Source of the DNA: Chitinophagaceae bacterium
GTDB taxonomy: Bacteria > Bacteroidota > Bacteroidia > Chitinophagales > Chitinophagaceae
Direction: 5' to 3'
Length of the DNA stretch: 15,941 nucleotides
Assembly (NCBI GenBank): GCA_025924755.1
Contig: JAICHT010000046.1
Location: 1-15,941, forward strand
The notes under the pieces were generated by a model that was not told the origin of the DNA, searched no databases, and saw only the letters and a program-made list of their open reading frames with translations. Shown here piece by piece: positions 7,603 to 15,000 of the stretch; the stretch's first letter is position 1; the number at the start of each line of letters is the position of its first letter. The position numbers and the translations under genes are program-made.

Positions 7603-10269
7603 ATGAAGCCTATTTTACTGGGTACCTTACTGCTTTTCTTTTTCCATTATTCATATAGCCAAAGTAATGATAAGGAAAGTTTCCGGATGATATTGGAAGA
7701 TAATTGGAAAATGATGTCGGCACTTAAGGAGCCTGCAACCGGAAGTGCAATATCAAAGGTAAATTTCAAGATTGCCAACTGGCATACCGTATCCGTACCT
7801 ACTACTATTATTGGCGGATTGCTGGCTAATAATAAATACGATTTTGATCCTTTCTTTGGCAATAACCTGGAGAAGTTGAGTGATACGATTTTTGATCATA
7901 CCTGGTGGTTCCGGCGCCAATTTAGTTTGCCGGCAACTGAAGCGGGAAAGAACGTTGTATTGAAACTGCAGGGAATTAATTACAAAGCAAACGTATGGCT
8001 GAATGGCAGCCTGGTAGCCGATTCTAATGAAATAGTAGGGCCTTTCCGGATTATTAATCTCGACGTAACGAAGCATATCAATTACAAAGGTGCTAATGTA
8101 TTGGCTGTCGAAGTGTTGCGGCCGTTTAACCCTCAAAAAGCGGGCGGCGACCTGGCTATTGATTATGCGGACTGGATTCATTATCCACCTGATTACAATG
8201 GCGGCATTATTAATAAAGTGGAGCTGAAAACCTACGATAAAGTAGGAGTGGAATATCCATTGGTAACTACCAATTTTGAGGATTCTACTTTGGCCCTGGC
8301 ACACTTAAATGTATATGCAGTGGTAATGAACTTTTCTGATAAAGATGAAGACGTGATGGTGAAAGGTAAAATAAATGACAATATCAGCTTTCAGCAAAAG
8401 GTACATCTCACAGCGGGAGAGAAAAAACAGGTAGCTTTTAACAGTAAGGAGTATGCGCAATTAAATGTAAAATCACCACGTATCTGGTGGCCGTGGGAAT
8501 ATGGTAAACCCAACCTGAACCGCATCCGTGTTTCAGCCATTCATAATAATAAAACCAGCAATACGGTATCCGAAAATTTCGGTATCCGTCAGGTAACTTC
8601 CGAGTTAATTGATACGCAATCCCGCAAATTCAGTATCAATGGAAAGCCTATTATGTTACGGGGCGCCGCATGGTCGCCTGATATATTTCAGCGCCGGTCT
8701 AAACAGCGGCAGGAGCAGGAAATAAAGTTAGTACGCGACATGCATATGAATATTGTGCGTTCGGAAGGAAAGCTGGAAGATGATAATTTTTATGATCTGT
8801 GCGATCAATATGGGATGCTGGTAATGAGTGGCTGGATGTGCTGCGGTGCCTGGCAATACCCGCTGCTTTGGGATGCCTCCAAACGCAACATTGCTATGGC
8901 TTCCGACAGTAGCGTGATGTATTGGCTGCGCAATAAAGCGTGTATGCTGGTATGGCTGAACGGCAGCGATATGCCGCCTATGGATACTACGGTAGAACGG
9001 GAATATCTGACAATAGAATCGAACCTTAAATGGCCAAATCCTACTATATCCACTGCTGATGAAAGAAGGTCGAAAGTGTCAGGATACAGTGGCGTGAAAA
9101 TGCGGGGCCCATACGAGTGGGTGCCACCTGTTTATTGGGAAACCGATTCGAATAAGCATGGAGGCAGCTGGAGCTTTGCTACTGAAATTTCTCCCGGCCC
9201 TTCCATTCCTCCCTACGAAAGTTTAGTAAAATTTATTTCTAAAGATTCCCTGATGTATGATAATAGTCATTGGCTATATCATACCGGCACAGGGTCTTTT
9301 GGCTCTACTCATGTTTTTGACAGCGCCCTCAATGAGCGCTATGGCCCATCATCTTCTATAAAAGAATACGTGGCCAAAGCGCAGGCACAGGATTATGAAG
9401 GTCACCGGGCTATGATGGAGGCATATGGATTGAATAAATACCATACAGCTACCGGTGTGGTGCAGTGGATGCTGAGCAACCCCTGGCCGGGATTAATATG
9501 GCATACGTACGATTACTATTTATATCCTGCCGGCACTTATTTCGGAATAAAAAAATCGCTGGAGCCTTTGCATATTATGTATTCGTATAAAGATAAAGAG
9601 GTGGATATTGTAAACTCGTTGCTGCAACGGTTTGCAAACCTGCATGCAAAAGCAACCGTATACAACCTGGACGGAACTATAAAGTATACAAATGCTGTGG
9701 AAACGGGCGTTGAGAAAGATGGTATAAAAAAATGTTTTGCATTACCTGAAATGGATGGGTTGTCGGATACGTACTTTCTGCGGTTGCAACTTACAGATGC
9801 TGCTGGTAAGATGCAAAGCATTAACTGGTATTGGCTATCGAAAAAGGAAGATGAGCTGAACTGGCGCCAGTCAAAATGGTATTATACCCCTCAATCCGGC
9901 TTTGCCGATTTTAGCACTTTGCAGCAAATGCCAAAGACCGGTTTGCGACTTAATTATACCTCCACTAAAAGAGCAGATAGTACTGTTTCGGATATAACGG
10001 TTACCAATAGGGGCAAAGCCGTGGCTTTCTTTGTACACATCCGTGCATTAAACAAAAACGGAGGCGAGGATATACTGCCGGTTATATTCCAGGATAATTA
10101 TTTGTTGTTGGCACCCGGTGAAAGCAGAACCATATATTGTAAATATGCTAATAAAGACGCAAAGAATGTTTCGGCTCCATACTTTATTACTTCTGCCTGG
10201 AACCTTGATGCTAAAAACAGCAGCACGGCAAAAGGCGGAGGTTTTGCAGAAGATGTATTTACAAAATAA
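7603..10269 (+). CDS. GH2 exo-beta-D-glucosaminidase, secreted
   Basis: Glycoside hydrolase of the GH2 subfamily defined by Amycolatopsis CsxA, which releases glucosamine from the non-reducing end of chitosan oligomers. The 888-residue protein starts with a signal peptide (MKPILLGTLLLFFFHYSYSQ). It then shows a galactose-binding-like domain (about 55-215; WHTVSVPTTIIGGLLAN, WWFRRQF, GINYKANVWLNGSLVA), an Ig-like domain (about 220-325), a TIM barrel (about 330-610) and C-terminal beta-sandwich domains. The two catalytic acids align with CsxA: D456 in WLNGSDMPP as acid/base (an Asp instead of the Glu found in most GH2 enzymes) and E528 in FATEISPGPSIP as nucleophile. They are 72 residues apart, the same spacing as the CsxA D469/E541 pair as I recall it. 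A mannosidase-like specificity is the main alternative. Placement between the kinase and nagA supports glucosamine as product. Confidence 0.9.
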   Translation: MKPILLGTLLLFFFHYSYSQSNDKESFRMILEDNWKMMSALKEPATGSAISKVNFKIANWHTVSVPTTIIGGLLANNKYDFDPFFGNNLEKLSDTIFDHTWWFRRQFSLPATEAGKNVVLKLQGINYKANVWLNGSLVADSNEIVGPFRIINLDVTKHINYKGANVLAVEVLRPFNPQKAGGDLAIDYADWIHYPPDYNGGIINKVELKTYDKVGVEYPLVTTNFEDSTLALAHLNVYAVVMNFSDKDEDVMVKGKINDNISFQQKVHLTAGEKKQVAFNSKEYAQLNVKSPRIWWPWEYGKPNLNRIRVSAIHNNKTSNTVSENFGIRQVTSELIDTQSRKFSINGKPIMLRGAAWSPDIFQRRSKQRQEQEIKLVRDMHMNIVRSEGKLEDDNFYDLCDQYGMLVMSGWMCCGAWQYPLLWDASKRNIAMASDSSVMYWLRNKACMLVWLNGSDMPPMDTTVEREYLTIESNLKWPNPTISTADERRSKVSGYSGVKMRGPYEWVPPVYWETDSNKHGGSWSFATEISPGPSIPPYESLVKFISKDSLMYDNSHWLYHTGTGSFGSTHVFDSALNERYGPSSSIKEYVAKAQAQDYEGHRAMMEAYGLNKYHTATGVVQWMLSNPWPGLIWHTYDYYLYPAGTYFGIKKSLEPLHIMYSYKDKEVDIVNSLLQRFANLHAKATVYNLDGTIKYTNAVETGVEKDGIKKCFALPEMDGLSDTYFLRLQLTDAAGKMQSINWYWLSKKEDELNWRQSKWYYTPQSGFADFSTLQQMPKTGLRLNYTSTKRADSTVSDITVTNRGKAVAFFVHIRALNKNGGEDILPVIFQDNYLLLAPGESRTIYCKYANKDAKNVSAPYFITSAWNLDAKNSSTAKGGGFAEDVFTK

Positions 10270-10340
10270 AATTTGCACAGCGCCATATTGAAACGCCTCG
10301 TATGGGTTGAAGCTATTGTCTATGTAAGAAGATAATTTGA

Positions 10341-11546
10341 ATGGAAAACGCTGATCTTAAAATTTATAATGGTAAGCTGATTACTCCTTATCGTGTTATT
10401 AAAAACGGTACCATATTGATAAGAGATGGAGTGATTGCTGATGTGGTAACAGGTACTATTGATTATGCGGATGCAATCGAAATAGATGCCGGCGGAAAAT
10501 ATATTGCTCCTGGCTTTGTAGATATTCATGTGCATGGCGGCGGCGGCTACGATTTTATGGATAATACTGAGGACGCTTTTTTAAAAATTGCTCAAACGCA
10601 TGCACGATATGGAACTACTACGATGGTGCCTACCACATTAACCAGTAGCATATCGGATCTTTTAGAAACCATAACGTGCTTTGAAAAGGCGGATAAAAAA
10701 AATGTTGCCGGTGCTCAATTTCTGGGTATGCACCTGGAAGGACCTTATTTTTCAATGAATCAGCGGGGAGCACAGGACCCGCGTTATATTCGCGATCCTG
10801 ATCCGCAGGAATATCAAAACATTTTATCGCAAACAAACGTAATAAAGCGATGGAGTGCAGCACCGGAATTGAAAGGCGCTATTGAATTTGCACGGTATAT
10901 TAAATCGCAAGGCGTACTCCCTTCGTTAGCGCATACCGATGCTATATATGAAGAAGCGTTGCTTGGTTTTGAAAACGGATATACTTTGGCTACGCACCTT
11001 TATTCAGGCATGTCGGGCGTTACACGCAGAAATGCATTTCGGTATGCAGGCGTTATAGAAGCCGCTTTTCTTATCGATGATATGGATGTAGAAATCATTG
11101 CCGATGGCATACACCTTCCGGCGCCACTTTTACAATTGGTTTACAAAATAAAAGGTTCCAGCCATATTGCATTAATAACCGATGCCATGAGAGCCGCAGG
11201 AACCAGCGCTACAGAAAGCATATTAGGTAATAACCAAAATGGTTTGCACGTGATTGTAGAAGACGGTGTAGCCAAACTGCCTGATAGAACAGCTTTCGCA
11301 GGTAGTATTGCTACTGCAGATCGTTTGGTTCAAACAATGGTAAATGCCGGTATTCCTTTGGCTGATACGATACAGATGATCACACAAACTCCTGCCCGTA
11401 TAATGGGTACCACACACATTGGTTCTTTGGTAGCAGGTAAGCAAGCCGACCTGGTAATTTTTAATGAGGCTATTGAAATTGATACTACTATTATAAAAGG
11501 AAAAATAGTGTATAGCAAATCAGGAAACAATGAAAAGCACCCGTGA
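10341..11546 (+). CDS. nagA: N-acetylglucosamine-6-phosphate deacetylase
   Basis: Cytoplasmic amidohydrolase that turns GlcNAc-6-P into GlcN-6-P and acetate. At 401 residues it has normal length, with the small beta-sandwich formed by both ends and a metal-dependent TIM barrel between. Metal and catalytic residues are in place: HVH in DIHVHGGGGYDF (H63, H65), E133 in HLEGPYF, H198 in LAHTDA, H219 in ATHLYSGMSG, and the catalytic D281 in LITDAMRAAG. AGSIATADRLVQ and TPARIMG complete the family signature. The usual HLYNAM reads HLYSGM here, so substrate-loop details differ. It overlaps nagB by 17 bp, which indicates translational coupling. ATG 10341 sits 71 bp after the GH2 gene. Confidence 0.95.
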   Translation: MENADLKIYNGKLITPYRVIKNGTILIRDGVIADVVTGTIDYADAIEIDAGGKYIAPGFVDIHVHGGGGYDFMDNTEDAFLKIAQTHARYGTTTMVPTTLTSSISDLLETITCFEKADKKNVAGAQFLGMHLEGPYFSMNQRGAQDPRYIRDPDPQEYQNILSQTNVIKRWSAAPELKGAIEFARYIKSQGVLPSLAHTDAIYEEALLGFENGYTLATHLYSGMSGVTRRNAFRYAGVIEAAFLIDDMDVEIIADGIHLPAPLLQLVYKIKGSSHIALITDAMRAAGTSATESILGNNQNGLHVIVEDGVAKLPDRTAFAGSIATADRLVQTMVNAGIPLADTIQMITQTPARIMGTTHIGSLVAGKQADLVIFNEAIEIDTTIIKGKIVYSKSGNNEKHP

Positions 11547-12306
11547 ATTTTTAAAGGATAATCTGAAGGTTAAAGTTTTTGAAAACAGGTTGCAGTTGGG
11601 TATAGCCGCTGCAGAAGCAGTAAGCATATGTATAGAAAACGTATTGAAAACGAATGAGGGGGTAAATATCATTTTTGCGGCAGCTCCGTCTCAAAATGAA
11701 TTCCTGGCGGAGTTAAGAAAGCGTCCTGTTAACTGGAGCCGCATCAATGCTTTTCATATGGATGAATATATTGGATTGGATAAAAGTGCGCCGCAAAGCT
11801 TTGGGCATTTCCTTTCTGTTCATTTGTTCAATCATGTTAGCTGCAAATCAGTCCATTTGATAGATGGAAATGCCAGTAATATGGATAAGGAATGCAGGCG
11901 ATATTCCGATTTATTGAAACAATATCCCACGCATATCGTTTGTTTAGGAATAGGAGAGAATACCCATATTGCTTTCAATGATCCCTACGTGGCTAAATTT
12001 AACGATGAGGCGCTGGTGAAACCAATAGAACTGGATATCAAATCGAGAGAGCAACAGGTGAATGATGGTTGTTTTGAAAGCCTGCCGCAAGTGCCGACGC
12101 AGGCAGTTACACTAACGGTTCCAGCATTGTATAACGCATACTATATGTATTGCATAGTTCCCGGTTCTTCCAAGGCAGAAGCCGTATATCATACCCTTAC
12201 CGAAAAAGTAAGTGAAGCCTACCCGTCAACCATATTAAGAAAACACGCCAATGCAGTATTATTTACTGACCGGGACAGTAGTAAATCAGTCCTTAACCTG
12301 AAGTGA
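11530..12306 (+). CDS. nagB: Glucosamine-6-phosphate deaminase (short Bacteroidota type)
   Basis: Expected to convert glucosamine-6-phosphate to fructose-6-phosphate and ammonia, the last step of the amino-sugar route. It belongs to the NagB/6-phosphogluconolactonase superfamily (258 residues). Seen in order are FHMDEYIGL (D78, the general base equivalent to E. coli D72), LGIGENTHIAFNDP (H146, ring-opening His), QQVNDGCF, AVTLTVPALYNA and a VPGSSKAEAVYHTL phosphate region. Compared with E. coli GNDGHIAFNE, the residue before the Gly-His is Asn (N144), the Gly is Thr (T145) and the following Glu is Asp (D151). The GEN...FND form is, to my knowledge, common in a Bacteroidota subgroup, but activity has to be inferred. 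The N-terminal phosphate loop reads AAPSQNEFL, not TGGSP. Start ATG 11530 lies inside nagA. It is the last gene of the run. Confidence 0.9.
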   Translation: MKSTREFLKDNLKVKVFENRLQLGIAAAEAVSICIENVLKTNEGVNIIFAAAPSQNEFLAELRKRPVNWSRINAFHMDEYIGLDKSAPQSFGHFLSVHLFNHVSCKSVHLIDGNASNMDKECRRYSDLLKQYPTHIVCLGIGENTHIAFNDPYVAKFNDEALVKPIELDIKSREQQVNDGCFESLPQVPTQAVTLTVPALYNAYYMYCIVPGSSKAEAVYHTLTEKVSEAYPSTILRKHANAVLFTDRDSSKSVLNLK

Positions 12307-12316
12307 TTCTTATGGG

Positions 12317-12337
12317 TTTCAACTTCCTTGAAATTTT
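12317..12337 (+). terminator. Weak intrinsic terminator candidate after nagB
   Basis: An AT-rich hairpin TTTCAA/TTGAAA (12317-12322 with 12328-12333, 5-base loop) is followed by TTTT. It lies 11 bp past the nagB stop and just before the tRNA promoter. The stem has one G-C pair, so termination would be inefficient. Confidence 0.35.
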
Positions 12338-12349
12338 ATAAAACTTATT

Positions 12350-12380
12350 TTTGTCGAAATAGAAAAGACGCTTATTTTTG
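12350..12380 (+). promoter_or_regulatory. Bacteroidota-type promoter of tRNA-Asp
   Basis: The -33 element TTTG (12350-12353) and the -7 element TATTTTTG (12373-12380) are separated by 19 bases, matching the Bacteroidota housekeeping sigma consensus TTTG-N19-TAnnTTTG exactly. Transcription should start about 7 bases downstream, leaving a short 5' leader before the tRNA at 12398. Confidence 0.8.
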
Positions 12381-12397
12381 CACCCCTTACCAATTAA

Positions 12398-12471
12398 GGA
12401 TCGGTAGTTCAGTTGGTTAGAATGCTGCCCTGTCACGGCAGAGGTCGCGGGTTCGAGTCCCGTCCGGTCCG
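12398..12471 (+). tRNA. tRNA-Asp (anticodon GTC)
   Basis: A complete 74-nt cloverleaf. The acceptor stem GGATCGG pairs with CCGGTCC with one T-G pair. The D-arm is in TAGTTCAGTTGGTTAGA. The anticodon stem CTGCC/GGCAG encloses loop CTGTCAC with GTC at 12432-12434. The T-arm contains GGTTCGAGTCC. G12471 is the discriminator, as expected for tRNA-Asp. CCA is not encoded. The gene is immediately upstream of a tyrosine recombinase gene, so its 3' half is the likely integration site. Confidence 0.97.
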
Positions 12472-12496
12472 CTAATACTAAAGTTAATCTCGTTCA

Positions 12497-12531
12497 AAAG
12501 CCTGTAAAATGTCCGTTTTACGGGCTTTTTT
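12497..12531 (+). terminator. Strong intrinsic terminator after tRNA-Asp
   Basis: A 13-bp stem (12497-12509 with 12516-12528), uninterrupted and with one T-G pair, a 6-base loop TGTCCG and a following T-run. The centre is GCCTGTAAAA/TTTTACGGGC. It lies 25 bp after the tRNA end and should end the tRNA transcript. Confidence 0.9.
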
Positions 12532-12542
12532 GTTTTTAGCCC

Positions 12543-12564
12543 GGTCCAAAAAAGGTCAAAAAAC
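12543..12564. repeat. Phased GGTC/A-tract direct repeats
   Basis: GGTC followed by a run of A occurs twice, at 12543 and 12554, one helical turn (11 bp) apart. A-tracts in this phase would bend the DNA. With the integrase gene close by, these could be accessory recombinase or bending-protein sites, but two short copies can arise by chance. Confidence 0.3.
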
Positions 12565-12582
12565 GCCATCTCGGAGGTATTT

Positions 12583-12623
12583 ATTCGGGCATTCAGAAAA
12601 GCCGTTTGGCTGAATGCCCGAAT
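12583..12623. repeat. Perfect 14-bp inverted repeat upstream of integrase
   Basis: ATTCGGGCATTCAG (12583-12596) is repeated in inverted orientation at 12610-12623 with no mismatch and a 13-base spacer. No T-run follows on either strand, so it is unlikely to be a terminator. Its size and position between the tRNA and the integrase start suit a recombinase or repressor binding site, or a hairpin in the integrase leader. The remaining bases to 12719 show only a TATTTTTA (12694-12701) that resembles a -7 element but has no suitably placed -33 partner. Confidence 0.6.
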
Positions 12624-12719
12624 TTCCCGGAAACCCTTACTGGGCCTCATGTTCAGAATTTGAACCTGTCTTCCCCAGAAAGGCCAGAAACACTATTTTT
12701 AACCTTAGATCGGTGATTT

Positions 12720-13937
12720 ATGGAAACGAGGATCAGTATTCCCTTTTATGGGAAGAAAGCCATTCGCACCAGCGACAAACTTCTGGCCGTTTATTTAAGA
12801 GTAACCATTAATGGAGAGCGGTTTGAAGTCAGCACTCAGCGCTACATTGAACCCGCCCGGTGGTCTGCGGCGGCTGGTAAAGCAAAGGGCAGTTCGGAAG
12901 AAGCTCTGAAATTGAATAACTACCTGGATGTGCTCAAAGCAAAAGTCTACAGCTATCAAAAAGAAATTATCCAGGAAGGAAATTCCTTCTCCAAAGAAAC
13001 CTTGCGTGGAAAATGGTATGGCTTAAAAGAACATCGCCACACGTTAATAGCAGTTTTCCGCCATCACAATGAACAACTCAAAAACCTGATCGGTAAAGAC
13101 TGTTCCAAGGCCACCTGGACCAAGTACAATACCACGCTGGATCATACCCTTGCCTATTTAAAGTGGAAATACCAGGCGCAGGACCTGGATGTTTCCAAAA
13201 TTACCTACAGCTTCATTACGGACTTTGAATATTGGTTAAAAGGGATACAGCATTGCAACCACAATACCACGATCAAGTATATTTCAAACCTTCGAAAAAT
13301 CATCAATTTATGCCTGAAAAATGGCTGGCTGACCAAAGATCCCTTCCTGGGCTTTAAAATGAGCAAAAAGGAAGTAATCCGGGAATTCCTTTCCGAGCAG
13401 GAAATTCAGGCCCTCATTTCCAAAAATATAACCAATGTGCGGCTGCGCCAGGTTCGCGACATCTTCCTTTTTAGTTGCTTCACCGGCCTTGCCTACATCG
13501 ACGCCAAACGCCTGAAACGGTCAGCTATCGTTACCGGAATTGATGGAGAAAAGTGGATTTATACCAAACGGAAGAAAACCGACAGCCCTACCCACATTCC
13601 CCTGCTTCCAAGGGTTTTAGAAATTATGGACGGGTACAAGGAGCACCCGCAATGCCTACGCGAGGATAGCTTGCTTCCTGTCCCAAGCAACGCCAAGCTT
13701 AATGCTTACCTGAAAGAGCTAGCCGACATTTGCGGCATTTCCAAAAACCTGACTTTTCACGTAGCGCGACACACCTTTGCCACTACTATAACCCTCAATA
13801 ATGGTGTCCCAATTGAATCAGTCAGCAAAATGCTAGGACATAAGAGCATAAAAATTACCCAGATCTACGCAAAGGTTTTGGATAAAAAGCTCAGTGAGGA
13901 TATGCAGGTATTAAAGCAGCGTCTTAGCCGTAAATGA
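12720..13937 (+). CDS. Tyrosine recombinase / integrase of a tRNA-targeted element
   Basis: Site-specific recombinase of the Bacteroidota conjugative-element type, 405 residues. Domains in order: an N-terminal arm-DNA-binding domain (about 1-95; opening ISIPFYGKKAIR), a SAM-like core-binding domain (about 105-215; SITDFEYWLKG-type helix and TTIKYISNLRKIINLCLKNGW), and a catalytic domain (about 220-400). Catalytic residues seen are the Lys-rich beta hairpin YTKRKK (281-286), H347 and R350 in FHVARHTFAT, H374 in LGHKSIK and nucleophile Y383 in TQIYAKV. The first catalytic Arg of classical integrases is replaced: SCFTGLAYID has Ala at 258. The same loss is known from IntDOT-type enzymes of this phylum. 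It reads away from tRNA-Asp and is convergent with the hip operon. It should catalyse integration and excision at the tRNA. Confidence 0.95.
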   Translation: METRISIPFYGKKAIRTSDKLLAVYLRVTINGERFEVSTQRYIEPARWSAAAGKAKGSSEEALKLNNYLDVLKAKVYSYQKEIIQEGNSFSKETLRGKWYGLKEHRHTLIAVFRHHNEQLKNLIGKDCSKATWTKYNTTLDHTLAYLKWKYQAQDLDVSKITYSFITDFEYWLKGIQHCNHNTTIKYISNLRKIINLCLKNGWLTKDPFLGFKMSKKEVIREFLSEQEIQALISKNITNVRLRQVRDIFLFSCFTGLAYIDAKRLKRSAIVTGIDGEKWIYTKRKKTDSPTHIPLLPRVLEIMDGYKEHPQCLREDSLLPVPSNAKLNAYLKELADICGISKNLTFHVARHTFATTITLNNGVPIESVSKMLGHKSIKITQIYAKVLDKKLSEDMQVLKQRLSRK

Positions 13938-13997
13938 ACCCAAAAAGCACTGACAGAACCATCCCTAAAAAAATCAAAAAATTCACGGGTATAAGAA

Positions 13998-14009
13998 CTG
14001 CCATGGCAG
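13998..14009. repeat. 12-bp palindrome between convergent genes
   Basis: CTGCCATGGCAG is a perfect palindrome in the 103-bp gap between the integrase and hipT stop codons, followed by TTGTAGTACAA (14016-14026), another short palindrome. Either could form only a small hairpin, so a role as a bidirectional terminator is possible but weak. A single GGGTATAA (13987-13994), like half of the hip operator, also lies here. Confidence 0.25.
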
Positions 14010-14040
14010 GTTTACTTGTAGTACAAAATTACTCAGTTTC

Positions 14041-15000
14041 TTAAGGGGCGTAATCCAGCGCCAATCGTTTTGTCCGTTCTAGGAGCAGTTCACGATAGGC
14101 CTGCTTATCCTCTGTAGTCAAAAAACTGATATCGATCCATTCAATGCATTTAGGAATCAGTTTTGTAAAACGCAAGTAGGTAGCAGTAGTGATTTTTTCA
14201 GACAATTTCAGGTGCTCGGCGAGCGCATCAAAATCCCTACGTGCGAGTTTTGCCTTGCGCCCGTTGAGGGTAAGTGCCATTTCTTCCTTATCATCAGGAA
14301 TGGCGAGCTTAGTGGATAGCAGGTCATAAGCCGGTGCAAGCTGGATGATATTATCGCTGTCAGTGAGTAAAGAAAAATTCTTAAGATGCATGTCAGCGTT
14401 GCCAGTGAGAAAACTAAAAAGCGTGAGCTCAAAAAACCGGCTGGCATCTATACCCGGCTGCATGGAATAGCGCGAGATAGCTTTGCCTACTCTTTCCATC
14501 GAGCTATGGTATTTATCGGTGGTCAGCGTTTCAGTGAGTTGACACGTATCTTCAAGAGCCAGCTTTTTTCCGTTTTCCCTATCAAATCGCTTGGTCAGGT
14601 AGGCCAGTTCACCGGATTTCAGGCGAATGAGGGTATGATCGGCGGTGGGTATTTTACAAACTGCACTCAGATGCATAGTCAGATCTTCGTTTTCAGGAAG
14701 ATGCGGAAATTCTGGAGTTGGGGGCTTTAAAATAAAGCTGCCCCACAGTCCTACGATGGTAAAACGACTGCGCTTTGGATCGCCTGAAGTTATTTCCAGT
14801 GTCAGAGAAAGTTTGGGCTGCACTCCAGTAACAGCCACACTTCGCACAACAATCTCTTGGGCCAGTTCCTGCATTTGCTCTCCGGTATAATCCAACTCAG
14901 GCGGCGTGGGTGTACCAAAAAAGCGCTTGCTGCAACGAAGGTGAAAGTCCACTTCGTTTTCCTCCAAGGGCTGATAACAATATAAACACCGTTCATTCAT
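14041..15000 (-). CDS. hipT: HipT-like Ser/Thr kinase toxin (HipA C-terminal kinase)
   Basis: The kinase half of a split HipA toxin, 319 residues. HipA kinases phosphorylate aminoacyl-tRNA synthetases (GltX for HipA; TrpS for E. coli O127 HipT), blocking translation and causing growth arrest. The target here is unknown. Kinase landmarks: the nucleotide-loop motif SVAVTGVQPK (54-63), FILKPP (89-94), LPENEDLTMHL (101-111), YLTKRFDR (134-141), the catalytic loop TGNADMHLKNFS with D203 and N208, and the metal-binding LAPAYDLLS with D226. All core residues are present, so it should be active. At the loop serine equivalent to HipA Ser150, my alignment places Ala56, with Thr58 two residues on. The N-terminus has C5-x2-C8-x11-H20-x2-C23, a possible zinc knuckle not found in E. 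coli HipA. Its ATG overlaps the hipS stop (ATGA), implying coupled translation. Confidence 0.9.
   Translation of the reverse strand: MNERCLYCYQPLEENEVDFHLRCSKRFFGTPTPPELDYTGEQMQELAQEIVVRSVAVTGVQPKLSLTLEITSGDPKRSRFTIVGLWGSFILKPPTPEFPHLPENEDLTMHLSAVCKIPTADHTLIRLKSGELAYLTKRFDRENGKKLALEDTCQLTETLTTDKYHSSMERVGKAISRYSMQPGIDASRFFELTLFSFLTGNADMHLKNFSLLTDSDNIIQLAPAYDLLSTKLAIPDDKEEMALTLNGRKAKLARRDFDALAEHLKLSEKITTATYLRFTKLIPKCIEWIDISFLTTEDKQAYRELLLERTKRLALDYAP

Noticed and set aside
7753..8304. 183-codon minus-strand open frame inside the GH2 gene
   Set aside because: It lies fully within a strongly supported gene, shows no recognisable domain and has no promoter; it is an antisense shadow.
12541..12547. 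CCGGTCC repeat of the tRNA acceptor end as an attachment-site copy
   Set aside because: Only seven bases match, and the element would be under 100 bp; likely chance.
12417..12650. Minus-strand open frame across the tRNA with a product ending in GTRTRDLCRDRAAF
   Set aside because: It is the antisense shadow of tRNA-Asp and its terminator, a well-known source of false gene calls.
14386..14730. 114-codon plus-strand open frame inside hipT
   Set aside because: Antisense to the kinase motifs of hipT, with no recognisable features.
14997..15000. Split HipA as the result of a frameshift or sequencing error
   Set aside because: Both parts have proper starts and stops, end at the domain boundary and overlap by ATGA, as in known hipBST operons, so a true split is more likely.
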